Below, one piece after another: positions 15,819 through 22,997 of a stretch of 64,000 nucleotides of DNA. The number at the start of each line of letters is the position of its first letter. The first letter of the stretch is position 1. The translations under genes and the position numbers were made by a program. Source of the stretch: Enterobacter sp. Bisph1 (lineage in GTDB: Bacteria; Pseudomonadota; Gammaproteobacteria; Enterobacterales; Enterobacteriaceae); assembly GCF_000814905.1 (NCBI RefSeq), contig NZ_JXAG01000051.1:1-64000 (forward strand), in the 5' to 3' direction. Under the pieces are notes generated by a model. The model saw only the letters and a list, made by a program, of their open reading frames with translations, was not told the DNA's origin and ran no database searches.

Positions 15819-17066
15819 TTAGTTTATTCTTCTCAACGTAACATCCCAACCGCCATTATTTTCCTCGGTAGCAAATTCTACCAATCCTTCACATCTTCCG
15901 TAGACGTTAGGTTTTCTCAGCGTTCCCGATATACCAGAATCGGCCTCAGGAGCGCCAAAGAATACTTTTGTGTCGGGTATTTTCGAGCAGGCATTTATTG
16001 GAGGGTAATATTCCACAAAACCGGCCTCACTATTATTTATTCCTTGTGAGCCGTCTCTGGGTTGCCAGGCGCCTATTTCGCTAATATCGCCAGTGACAGT
16101 ATCCTCAACATATCCTCTCCATACTTTTGCATTTTCTTCGTCCCTTTTGACCGTTAAATTGTATGTGTGACCAAATACTAAATCGATGGTTTTTGAGCAA
16201 CTGGACCCTGCTCCGCCATCTGCCGACCCTGTACAATGCGCAGCGATCGGCGTCACGCCATTACCAAATACCGAGAAAATAGCCAGTCCAGTATTTTTTC
16301 CCCTCGGCTGCAATCCAATATAACCTAAGTTGCCATTAATGAAGCGATATTGCATCGCATAGTAATAGCCACGTTCTTCAGGCGAGTGGTCTATTCTCAT
16401 TGGGAACGATAAACGTTCAAATCCTGATTTCGGTGCTTCGGGCAAAGAGTATGGAATACGCACGATACCTGTGGGTGCCCAGGGTCTACCAAAGGGGAAC
16501 ACATCTGACATCCACTGACGCATCGAGGTATAGTCTGATGCGCCGCCCTGCGCGCGACAGCTACCCATTTGCACCGAGTCATTATTATTAAATGTTCGCA
16601 GACAATTGGGTTTCACGGCATCCTGAGTATATTTATTTTGCAACTGGACATAGTTTCCATTTTCAACAATTTTCCACAGCCTCATCGAGTTATAATCTGT
16701 TGCACCTCCCAGAGCATTACAATCTCCTACACCTACATCGTCGCGCCCGTTAAAGGTTCTTAAACATTGGCCTTTATTCGCATCTCTTTTATATTTGTTT
16801 CTTAATAAAAAGAATCCACCGGACTGTTGAACGATTTCCCACTGCCTCATGGAGGTATAGTCTGTTGAACCCCCTAAGGCCGTACAGTCACCCATTGAAA
16901 CGGAACTGTTATTAGAGAAGGTCCGCAGGCATTTTCTTTTCCCTGCATCCTCTTTATATTTGCTTATAATGGTTGAATAGGTAACGTTATCTGCAGATAT
17001 TGCATGATTTGAAACCATTGGCGGAATCATAACCGAAGCGAATAATGCTGCGTTTTTAAAATTCAT
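15819..17066 (-). CDS. Secreted lectin-like protein with DUF3472-like domain
   Basis: A 415-residue secreted protein with a signal peptide ending near residue 25 (SNHAISA). Three tandem repeats follow (about residues 33-78, 88-132, 142-187). Each has a YK/YT-x-DA start, a CLRTF core, a G-D/S-C turn and a TDY-SMR-W end, like one beta-trefoil of the ricin B/fascin type. The C-terminal half (GYYYAMQYRFINGNLGYIGL and onward) resembles DUF3472, seen with carbohydrate-binding modules. All repeat cysteines are paired by position, fitting a disulfide-bonded extracellular fold. It is AT-rich like the protease-like genes that follow on the same strand. I infer glycan binding; whether it works with the neighbours is unknown. 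Confidence 0.78.
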   Translation of the reverse strand: MNFKNAALFASVMIPPMVSNHAISADNVTYSTIISKYKEDAGKRKCLRTFSNNSSVSMGDCTALGGSTDYTSMRQWEIVQQSGGFFLLRNKYKRDANKGQCLRTFNGRDDVGVGDCNALGGATDYNSMRLWKIVENGNYVQLQNKYTQDAVKPNCLRTFNNNDSVQMGSCRAQGGASDYTSMRQWMSDVFPFGRPWAPTGIVRIPYSLPEAPKSGFERLSFPMRIDHSPEERGYYYAMQYRFINGNLGYIGLQPRGKNTGLAIFSVFGNGVTPIAAHCTGSADGGAGSSCSKTIDLVFGHTYNLTVKRDEENAKVWRGYVEDTVTGDISEIGAWQPRDGSQGINNSEAGFVEYYPPINACSKIPDTKVFFGAPEADSGISGTLRKPNVYGRCEGLVEFATEENNGGWDVTLRRIN

Positions 17067-17213
17067 CTCAAACTCCTTTTGTTATATTCTACAGTATAAA
17101 AACTGCACCCCAATCCGAACTAGCCTGCTAGCTGGAACCTGCTATCGCTGTCAGCAAAATATCGTCAACGCAAACACACTTTTTACCTGTCCGGCCCATA
17201 AGCACTGGCGATA

Positions 17214-18065
17214 TTACTGCTCTTTGTCTATTTCAATAAAGATATGATGTGGAAATGCTGTGAGCCGATAAAGACCATGGATCTGAAGGTTTCTGGCCAA
17301 TGTTAAAAACAAATTTTCATTGCTGAAAGGAATTTTCCAGGGTTCAGGTAAAATATAGACCCCCCTGTTGGCATCATAAAAATAGAGTGTTTGTTCATTG
17401 TTTATCACCACTGTGGTATGAGAGAATCTGTATTCTCCTTCATTTGCTATCACTCGCCTGGTTGTTATCACCATTGCTGTATTTTCATAGTCTTCTCGGT
17501 TTTTGATTAGGCCATTAAGCTTTTCACTTGCCTCATCTCCATTGTAGATACTGTATTTCAGCTGGTTTTCACGGCTGGCATTATATTGTTTGCTTTGCGC
17601 AAGTAGTTTCTCCTGCGCATTGAGTGAGTTGATGATTTTCTTTTTACGCGTAAACATACCATGTTCACTCCATTCGCACGCTTCATAATATTTCTGCATA
17701 TACTTGCTGAAATCATAAAATTCACGCACGCTGGCCAGCGGAAAATGAGGTTTTTCTAGTTTGTTAGCGGCCTTTATTAACTCATTTTGCATAAGCAGTC
17801 GTTGTGTGTCTTTGATTGCTTGCTTTACTTTACTCGATTTAGGTGTGGATTTAATTAACACATCCTGGAATCTTAGCTTATGGTTTTCACTTAACGTCAT
17901 GCCAGTGGGTTTATCATATTTGCCTGCCTGCTTTAATATTTCCACAGCTAAATGAAGGCTTGCGCCAAAACAAATGGAATTCTGGTTATCCTGGGCGTTC
18001 AGATAGCCGAGATATATATTTTTTGTGGGTATAAAAATATCGTTATCAGTGAGTATATACATCAT
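17214..18065 (-). CDS. Putative C58/YopT-like cysteine protease, paralogue A
   Basis: A 283-residue protein without signal peptide or membrane segment. I infer a papain-like triad: Cys32 in SICFGASLHLAVEIL, His216 in FSHTTVVINNEQ and Asp231 in LYFYDANRGVYILP. YopT and AvrPphB have the same layout (Cys near GxCxxL, then HxxxxxY, then YFFDPNFG). Between Cys and His is a variable helical region sharing FYDFSKYMQKYYE, NAQEKLL, LKYSIYNGDEA and NTAMVITT with four other proteins in the window. The C-terminus (ARNLQIHGLYRLTAFPHHIFIEID) is also shared. The start may be the second ATG (18062), which would put the Cys at residue 31 as in paralogues B, C and D. A GTGAT repeat element lies 64 bases upstream. 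Function (secreted effector or intracellular toxin) is unknown. Confidence 0.75.
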   Translation of the reverse strand: MMYILTDNDIFIPTKNIYLGYLNAQDNQNSICFGASLHLAVEILKQAGKYDKPTGMTLSENHKLRFQDVLIKSTPKSSKVKQAIKDTQRLLMQNELIKAANKLEKPHFPLASVREFYDFSKYMQKYYEACEWSEHGMFTRKKKIINSLNAQEKLLAQSKQYNASRENQLKYSIYNGDEASEKLNGLIKNREDYENTAMVITTRRVIANEGEYRFSHTTVVINNEQTLYFYDANRGVYILPEPWKIPFSNENLFLTLARNLQIHGLYRLTAFPHHIFIEIDKEQ

Positions 18066-18128
18066 TTAATCCCTCATGTTGAAGGGTGAAATATATAGGA
18101 AAATAAAATTAAGGTATCAATCTGGTGA

Positions 18129-18143
18129 GTGATTAATTGTGAT
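18129..18143 (-). promoter_or_regulatory. GTGAT-N5-GTGAT element upstream of paralogue A
   Basis: GTGAT-TAATT-GTGAT, a direct repeat with ten-base (one helical turn) periodicity, 64 bases before the start of paralogue A and 70 bases beyond the LysR remnant. The same element recurs near the other copies (19194, 19453, 22483). It looks like a binding site for a regulator with tandem DNA contacts. Confidence 0.5.
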
Positions 18144-18212
18144 ACGGTGTGAATTTGCACGATTAGAATCTGATTATTCTTTTATGCATTGAACTGTAAG
18201 GAATTTTTTATG

Positions 18213-18381
18213 TTATTTTCCCGGCACTAACTCCCGGCAAACGTTGAACATAAACTGACGTAACCAGCGATGGGCGGGATCGGCTCCCATGCGCGGATGC
18301 CACATTTGCGATACGGTAATTGTGCATAGTATGACGGGCAGTTCAATCAATGCTATTCCCTGCCCGATACAGGGTTAATCA
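18213..18381 (-). pseudogene. 3' remnant of a LysR gene (copy 3)
   Basis: About 170 bases match the 3' end of the intact LysR gene at 19530-20453 with many substitutions, for example the shared stretch CAGCGATGGGCGGGATCG. Only the region for roughly the last 55 residues remains, with altered codons, and nothing upstream of it. It lies between paralogues B and A and marks the junction of a duplicated LysR-plus-protease unit. The rest of the 18066-18406 gap holds the promoter element of paralogue A. Confidence 0.8.
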
Positions 18382-18406
18382 GAATTTTGGTGAACAAATG
18401 ACATCG

Positions 18407-19126
18407 TCAGATATGTACATCGTCAGACATGCTATAAGCCTTATTGTCGGTAATGATAAAAATATGATGCTTATCATTAGGTAAACCGTAAGGATCTTTC
18501 AGTTCTAACGTTTCGGCCAGCGTTGCCACCAAACTATCGCAGTCAAATAAATGTGATTCCTGGTGTGGTAAGTAATAAACTCCAGTATTTAAATCAAAAA
18601 AATAATTATCATTATCGTAGTTCAAAATCGCTGCACAATGCGAAAAGGCTTCAGCCGGGGGTAGTTTTTTCTTTAATTTAGCACCAATAACTAAAGCTGT
18701 ATTTTTATATTGCGGAAATCTATTTATTATTCGAACTAGTATTTCTTTTGCTTCGGCGCCGCTAACCAGAAAATATCTAAGTTTATTTTCGCTTCCGTTA
18801 TTATATTTTCCTCTCATATATGATAATTCTTCCTGATCGTTTAGCATGTTAACGGTTTTTTGTAACCTTGCAGCAAGGCTCTCTTTAGGTTTTTTTGTTA
18901 GTCGGTAATTATCATGCACATGCACTGCATAATCATAAAATTTTTCCATATCCCTATAGAGGACACTTTTGATGGGTCTGTTTTTACCTGCAAACCTCAT
19001 AGCCTCTACGGCCCAATAGAGGGTGCCGCCAAAGCATATACCCTTATCCCTACCCCTTCTCTGCATGTAACTTAAAAAACTATATCTTATAAACATAATA
19101 AGGTCACGTTTTGTTAATAAACGCAT
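18407..19126 (-). CDS. Putative C58/YopT-like cysteine protease, paralogue B
   Basis: A 239-residue protein from the start MRLLTKRD at 19126. A Met at 19162 is possible, but 19126 aligns with the M-[RH]-L-L start of paralogues C and D and puts the predicted nucleophile at Cys31 in all three. The triad candidates are Cys31 (GICFGGTLYWA), His163 (FSHCAAILNYD) and Asp178 (YFFDLNTGVYYLP). It is the shortest member: the region between Cys and the FYDYAVHVHD motif is reduced. Shared family motifs LRYFLVSGAEA and NTALVIG are present. A GTGAT repeat element lies 68 bases upstream, overlapping the 5' fragment of another paralogue. No export signal is visible. Confidence 0.72.
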   Translation of the reverse strand: MRLLTKRDLIMFIRYSFLSYMQRRGRDKGICFGGTLYWAVEAMRFAGKNRPIKSVLYRDMEKFYDYAVHVHDNYRLTKKPKESLAARLQKTVNMLNDQEELSYMRGKYNNGSENKLRYFLVSGAEAKEILVRIINRFPQYKNTALVIGAKLKKKLPPAEAFSHCAAILNYDNDNYFFDLNTGVYYLPHQESHLFDCDSLVATLAETLELKDPYGLPNDKHHIFIITDNKAYSMSDDVHI

Positions 19127-19167
19127 TTTTGACATCCTTTTATTTATACAGAATATTCGCATAAAAA

Positions 19168-19323
19168 TTAAAATTTTTTACGATTTAAGTAAAGTGATAA
19201 AATGTGATTGTCATTATATTTGTATGGCAGCAAAAGACGATTAGGCACGTTTCTCGTTTTACAATGTTTTTGATAGATTTCTCGTGTATAAATAGCCATG
19301 CCCATTGCGGTCAATAGATGCAT
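19168..19323 (-). pseudogene. 5' fragment of a sixth protease-like paralogue
   Basis: From ATG 19323 the frame reads MHLLTAMGMAIYTREIYQKH and CKTRNVPN, nearly identical to the first 28 residues of paralogue C. It then leaves the family just before the catalytic cysteine and ends in unrelated codons at 19168. The break coincides with the promoter region of paralogue B. It is best explained by recombination that replaced the body of this gene with the start of paralogue B. Confidence 0.75.
19194..19208 (-). promoter_or_regulatory. GTGAT-N5-GTGAT element upstream of paralogue B
   Basis: GTGAT-AAAAT-GTGAT, 68 bases before the paralogue B start, matching the distance seen for paralogue A (64 bases). 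It falls inside the decayed 3' part of the gene fragment, which supports its role as the promoter-proximal region of B. Confidence 0.5.
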
Positions 19324-19452
19324 AGTTGAAAACGCCTGATTCAATTCCTGCGCATTATTAAATTTTCTCAAATACTGTGTGATTTGATATCCATTATTTA
19401 TTGGGGAATATCAGTATGCAATTAACTTGATTTTTGGTTTCAAAGAGACAAA

Positions 19453-19467
19453 GTGATTAAATGTGAT
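19453..19467 (-). promoter_or_regulatory. GTGAT-N5-GTGAT element upstream of the gene fragment
   Basis: GTGAT-TAAAT-GTGAT, 63 bases past the stop of the intact LysR gene and 130 bases before the fragment start. The flanking 100 bases (19430-19530) closely resemble 22460-22560, showing that LysR tail and protease promoter were duplicated together. Confidence 0.5.
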
Positions 19468-19529
19468 TCGTTCTGATTTTGCATTGCCATAAGTTGAACT
19501 TGCTAATAAGTATTCTGATGCCGCAGAGA

Positions 19530-20453
19530 TTATTCGTTGTTTTTCTCTGGCACTAACTCCCGACAGACGTTGAGCATAAACCGACGCAGCCAGCGATGGG
19601 CGGGATCGACTTCCGCGCGCGGATGCCACATTTGCGACACGGTAATCGTGCGTGTTTGTACCGGTAGTTCAAACATTTTTACGCTCTGCCCAATTGCCGG
19701 GTTAATCAAAAACGAGGCCGGAACCAGCGCGATAAGGTCACTGGCGCGCGCTACGGCCAGTGCCGCAGGAAAGCCGGGTACCACGGCGGCAATTTTTCGG
19801 CGAACGCCCTGCTCTGCCAGACCTTCATCGACCGGTCCGCTTGTCAGGCCACGGCGGGAAGCGACGACATGGCTCCAGGCGATATAGTCGTCAACGGTGA
19901 CCTGTTCCCGCTGTGCCAGCGGATGTGAAGGACGCACTACACCAACAAAACGGTCCCTGAACAGGGCCTGTATGCGAATTTCCGGCCCCATCTCGCTAAG
20001 CACACCAATCTCCAGGTCAATCTGCCCCTCGCGTAGCGCGCGTGACCCCTTCTCCGGTTTTGGCAGAAAGCGCAGCGTTACACCGGGCGCAGCGGCGGCC
20101 GCTTTTGCGATCAGCGCCGGGCCAAACCCTTCCACAAACCCATCGTTAGCGCGCAGGGTGAACATCTGTTCTAGCGACGCGACATTAAGCTCCGGTTGCA
20201 ACGGTTTCAATAGCGCACGGGCTTCAAATACTGCGTTGTGTGTACGTGTGCTTATCGTTTCCGCCCAGGGCGTGAGCACCATATTGCGACCGGCACGCAC
20301 CAGTAGCGGATCGCCAGTGGTTTCCCGCAGGCGGCTCAATGTTCGGCTCATTGCCGAGGCGCTAAGGCCAAGCCGACGCGCTGCGCCAGCTACGCTGCGT
20401 TCGGCGATTAAAACATCCAGCGCAAACAGCAAATTCAGATCGGGCTCGTTCAT
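19530..20453 (-). CDS. LysR-family transcriptional regulator (intact copy)
   Basis: A 307-residue LysR protein starting MNEPDLNLLFALDVLIAERS at 20453; upstream Met codons (to 20543) would add a non-conserved extension. The winged helix (residues 5-65) reads VAGAARRLGLSASAMSRTLSRLRE, and the co-inducer domain follows. It belongs to the NodD/SyrM-like group of short-spaced LysR proteins. Its codon use is GC-richer than that of the protease-like genes around it. A decayed copy sits divergent from the exporter gene at 22998, and the 60 bases upstream of both copies match (20503-20561 and 22921-22977). So I infer it once faced that exporter and was separated from it by duplication of a LysR-protease unit. 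Confidence 0.9.
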   Translation of the reverse strand: MNEPDLNLLFALDVLIAERSVAGAARRLGLSASAMSRTLSRLRETTGDPLLVRAGRNMVLTPWAETISTRTHNAVFEARALLKPLQPELNVASLEQMFTLRANDGFVEGFGPALIAKAAAAAPGVTLRFLPKPEKGSRALREGQIDLEIGVLSEMGPEIRIQALFRDRFVGVVRPSHPLAQREQVTVDDYIAWSHVVASRRGLTSGPVDEGLAEQGVRRKIAAVVPGFPAALAVARASDLIALVPASFLINPAIGQSVKMFELPVQTRTITVSQMWHPRAEVDPAHRWLRRFMLNVCRELVPEKNNE

Positions 20454-20502
20454 AGCATGCTTTCCGTGGAAAAGTGAGCCAGGGGTTTGTTGCATTATAT
20501 AC

Positions 20503-20561
20503 ATGCAAATGCTGCGTCTTCCGCCATATATGTCGCGAATCAATCATTATCGCAAGCACTT
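20503..20561. repeat. LysR upstream repeat, copy 1
   Basis: Shares TGCAAATGCTGCGTCTTCCG, then CC-TATATGTCG and a downstream CGCAAGCAC, with 22921-22977. In the second copy this segment lies between LysR and the divergent exporter gene, so it probably holds the LysR operator. Here it faces the 3' end of paralogue C instead of a target gene. Confidence 0.7.
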
Positions 20562-20619
20562 TTATTATTTTTTTATGTTAGCAACACGGCATGTTGCTGA
20601 TGAAGGCCTGCCCCTTCTG

Positions 20620-21360
20620 CTACGGCCTGTCAATTTGAACTCTGATATGATGCGGAAAAGGAGAAAGCCTGCAGGTTTCTCTAATTTTTAAGTTGCGGGC
20701 GATCGAAACAAGCAAATTTTGGCACGTGAATGAATCATCTTCCGTTGAGGGTATAATATACACGCCAAAGTTAGGATCGTAAAAATAGAGATATTTTTCG
20801 AGGTTTATCAGGACGGTACTATGTTGGAAAAGATCATTTGCATCGTGGTTTCCGCTAATTTTCGTGGTGATGATTAAGGCTATGTTTTGAAAATCTGTAC
20901 GATGCTTAATCATCATATCAATTTCGTCAGCTACTTTTACTCCTGACACTAATGTATAAACTAATTTATTATCATGGTTTTTTTTGTTGTGTTTGGTGGT
21001 TTTATTTTTATTAGCAATGAAATTTTCTTGCGCCGTTAATAACCCAGCAGCAATTTTTAGTACATCAGTGAGTCGCATATTTTTGTAGATACCGGTTTCG
21101 ATCAGGTTTTGTATATGCGCACTAAAATCGTAAAAATGATAAGGTTCCTTATTAAATAAATTATAAAATGTTAAAAGATGCTCATCTTTAAAAAGTCCAT
21201 TTGCTGATTCAACATTATCATGTGCCCGTTTTAACATTTGAACTGCAAAACAAAGACTGGCAGCAAAACATATCCCATCAGGTGTGTTTCTTGTTTTGCA
21301 ATGTCTTTTATAGGTCTTGCGTGTGTAAATAGCTATGTATTTTGCGGTTAATAGATGCAT
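20620..21360 (-). CDS. Putative C58/YopT-like cysteine protease, paralogue C
   Basis: A 246-residue protein from MHLLTAKYIAIYTRKTY (21360); a Met at 21411 would add a tail absent from the relatives. Predicted triad: Cys31 (DGICFAASLCFAVQML), His180 (FQHSTVLINLEKY) and Asp195 in LYFYDPNFGVYIIP. The YDPNFG string is the same as the Asp motif of YopT. Shared middle motifs: HFYDFSAHIQ, TAQENF, LVYTLVSGVKVA and ALIITTK. The C-terminal CRLSPFPHHIRVQID is shared with paralogue D. It follows D after 76 bases on the same strand with no obvious promoter between, so C and D are probably one transcript. Sequence is AT-rich; there is no signal peptide. Confidence 0.75.
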   Translation of the reverse strand: MHLLTAKYIAIYTRKTYKRHCKTRNTPDGICFAASLCFAVQMLKRAHDNVESANGLFKDEHLLTFYNLFNKEPYHFYDFSAHIQNLIETGIYKNMRLTDVLKIAAGLLTAQENFIANKNKTTKHNKKNHDNKLVYTLVSGVKVADEIDMMIKHRTDFQNIALIITTKISGNHDANDLFQHSTVLINLEKYLYFYDPNFGVYIIPSTEDDSFTCQNLLVSIARNLKIRETCRLSPFPHHIRVQIDRP

Positions 21361-21436
21361 AGTTGGAAACTCCTGATTCAATTTCTGTGCATATATAAGG
21401 TTGAATCCCACTCTCGAAACCCTGCGCAGCGCTAAT

Positions 21437-22210
21437 CTACTGGTCTGATCCTGCCCCCTCTGCCAGAGGCATATCTATTTTCACACGGATATGGTGCAGA
21501 CCTCCGGAAAGTCTATAGGGTTCGCTAATTTTTAAACTACGCGCAAGTGATAAAAGTATGTTGTAACACCTGAATGAATCATCCTCGCTCCACGGGATGA
21601 TAAATACGCCAAAATTACAATCGTAAAGATAAAGACATTTTTCTAAGTTTATTAGGGTTGTACTATGTACATTCAGGCTCTCTACTGTTGGGCCGTCAGT
21701 TAGTTTTGTTGTAATAATAAAAGCCGTGTTTTGATTTATTTCACGACACTTGAGCATGGCGTTGATCTCACTAGCAACTTCGATCCCAGAATGAAGCGAG
21801 TAGGACAGGTTATTCTCTGGTTGATTATCTAAATAGTTACTGCTTTTTTTATTTGTTATTATACGCATGAATTTATCTTGTTCGTTTAAATAATTTGTGG
21901 TTATTTTTAATAAAACATCTAATGGTATATTTTTGCTGGTGCCAATTTCTAAAGCACGTTGTATGTGCATGCTAAAATCGTAAAATTTATAACCTTGCTT
22001 TTTGAGTAGATCGTCCATTTTTAAAAGGTGTTCATCTTTAAAGAGACTGGTTTGTGATTTATTAATTTCTTTGGCCCCCTTTAACATTTCCGTAGCAAAC
22101 CAAAGACTGGCAGCGAAACATGAACCTTCCTTAATTTTCCTGTCCGCACAATATTGGGCGTATATATTATATGTGCAAACAGCAATATCCATTATCGATA
22201 ATAGACGCAT
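21437..22210 (-). CDS. Putative C58/YopT-like cysteine protease, paralogue D
   Basis: A 257-residue protein, most similar to paralogue C. It begins MRLLSIMDIAVCTYN; predicted triad Cys31 (EGSCFAASLWFATEML), His182 (NVHSTTLINLEKC) and Asp197 (LYLYDCNFGVFIIP). Motifs shared with C: SLFKDEHLL, KFYDFSMHIQ, LSYSLHSGIEVASEI, TAFIITTKL and LHHIRVKIDMP. It carries an extra tail, AEGAGSDQ. The second position of the DPN motif is Cys instead of Pro. It lies 350 bases downstream of the decayed LysR copy and is the first gene of a likely D-C transcript. Sequence contains a 13-base match to the Tus-binding Ter core (21555-21567), probably by chance. Confidence 0.74.
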   Translation of the reverse strand: MRLLSIMDIAVCTYNIYAQYCADRKIKEGSCFAASLWFATEMLKGAKEINKSQTSLFKDEHLLKMDDLLKKQGYKFYDFSMHIQRALEIGTSKNIPLDVLLKITTNYLNEQDKFMRIITNKKSSNYLDNQPENNLSYSLHSGIEVASEINAMLKCREINQNTAFIITTKLTDGPTVESLNVHSTTLINLEKCLYLYDCNFGVFIIPWSEDDSFRCYNILLSLARSLKISEPYRLSGGLHHIRVKIDMPLAEGAGSDQ

Positions 22211-22482
22211 GATTTAAAAGCTCCAACTTGTTTGTAAAAAATCTATCAGCGTGAGAATCAAATATACCGTATCGATTAATATCGACACGTTGAACATTAT
22301 TACCGGAAGGGTTGATACATCTCATCTCCGTAATGAGTGCCTCTGGGTTCCATATAGCGTTTATAAACCCCTCTGGTATTTATCAAGAGGTCTTTTTTCA
22401 ATCCCCGCATATTTTGACATCCATTGTTTATTCGCGAATATGAATGTGTAATTAAACTAATTTCAGGTTCTAAAGAGGAAAA

Positions 22483-22497
22483 GTGATTAAAAGTGAT
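22483..22497 (-). promoter_or_regulatory. GTGAT-N5-GTGAT element upstream of paralogue D
   Basis: GTGAT-TAAAA-GTGAT, 63 bases beyond the end of the decayed LysR copy, the same spacing as at 19453. It stands 273 bases before the paralogue D start. The remaining 22211-22480 stretch is AT-rich and I see no gene in it. Confidence 0.5.
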
Positions 22498-22559
22498 TCG
22501 TTCTGATATTGCATTATCAATAGTTGAAGCTGCGAATATATATTCTTATGCCGGAGAGA

Positions 22560-22870
22560 TTATTCATTCTTTTTCTCCGGCACTGACTCCCGTCAGACGT
22601 TGAGCATAAACTGACGCAGCCAGCAATGGGCAGGATCAACTTCCGCGCGCGGATGCCATATTGGCGACACGGTAATCGTGCGTGTTTGTACCGGTAGTTC
22701 AAACATTTTTACGCTCTGCTTAACTGACGAGTTAATCAAAAACGAGGCCGGAACCCGCGCGATAAGGTCACTGGCTCGTTAAGTCCAGGCCGACGCGCTG
22801 CGCCAGCCAGGCTGCGTCCGGCGATTAATACATCCAGCGCAAACACCAAATTGAGATCCGGTTCACTCAT
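22560..22870 (-). pseudogene. LysR gene with internal deletion (copy 2)
   Basis: From ATG 22870 the frame starts MSEPDLNLVFALDVLIAGRS, LAGAARRPGL, matching the intact LysR. It then jumps, out of frame, to the region for its last 65-70 residues (ASDLIARVPASFLIN to VPEKKNE), with an extra stop codon near the end (MLNV-stop). About 200 codons are missing. It is divergent from the exporter gene, in the position expected for the ancestral regulator. Confidence 0.9.
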
Positions 22871-22920
22871 AAAATGATATCCACAAAAGATGAGATAAGG
22901 CGTTTACTGCAATCTATAAG

Positions 22921-22977
22921 TGCAAATGCTGCGTCTTCCGCCCTATATGTCGTGAAACTATCCTTACCGCAAGCACA
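22921..22977. promoter_or_regulatory. LysR/exporter intergenic region, repeat copy 2
   Basis: This segment between the decayed LysR and the exporter start repeats the upstream region of the intact LysR (20503-20561). LysR regulators usually bind such divergent intergenic DNA, so the intact LysR could still act here in trans. Confidence 0.6.
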
Positions 22978-22997
22978 AAATTAACGGAGGTCGTGTA

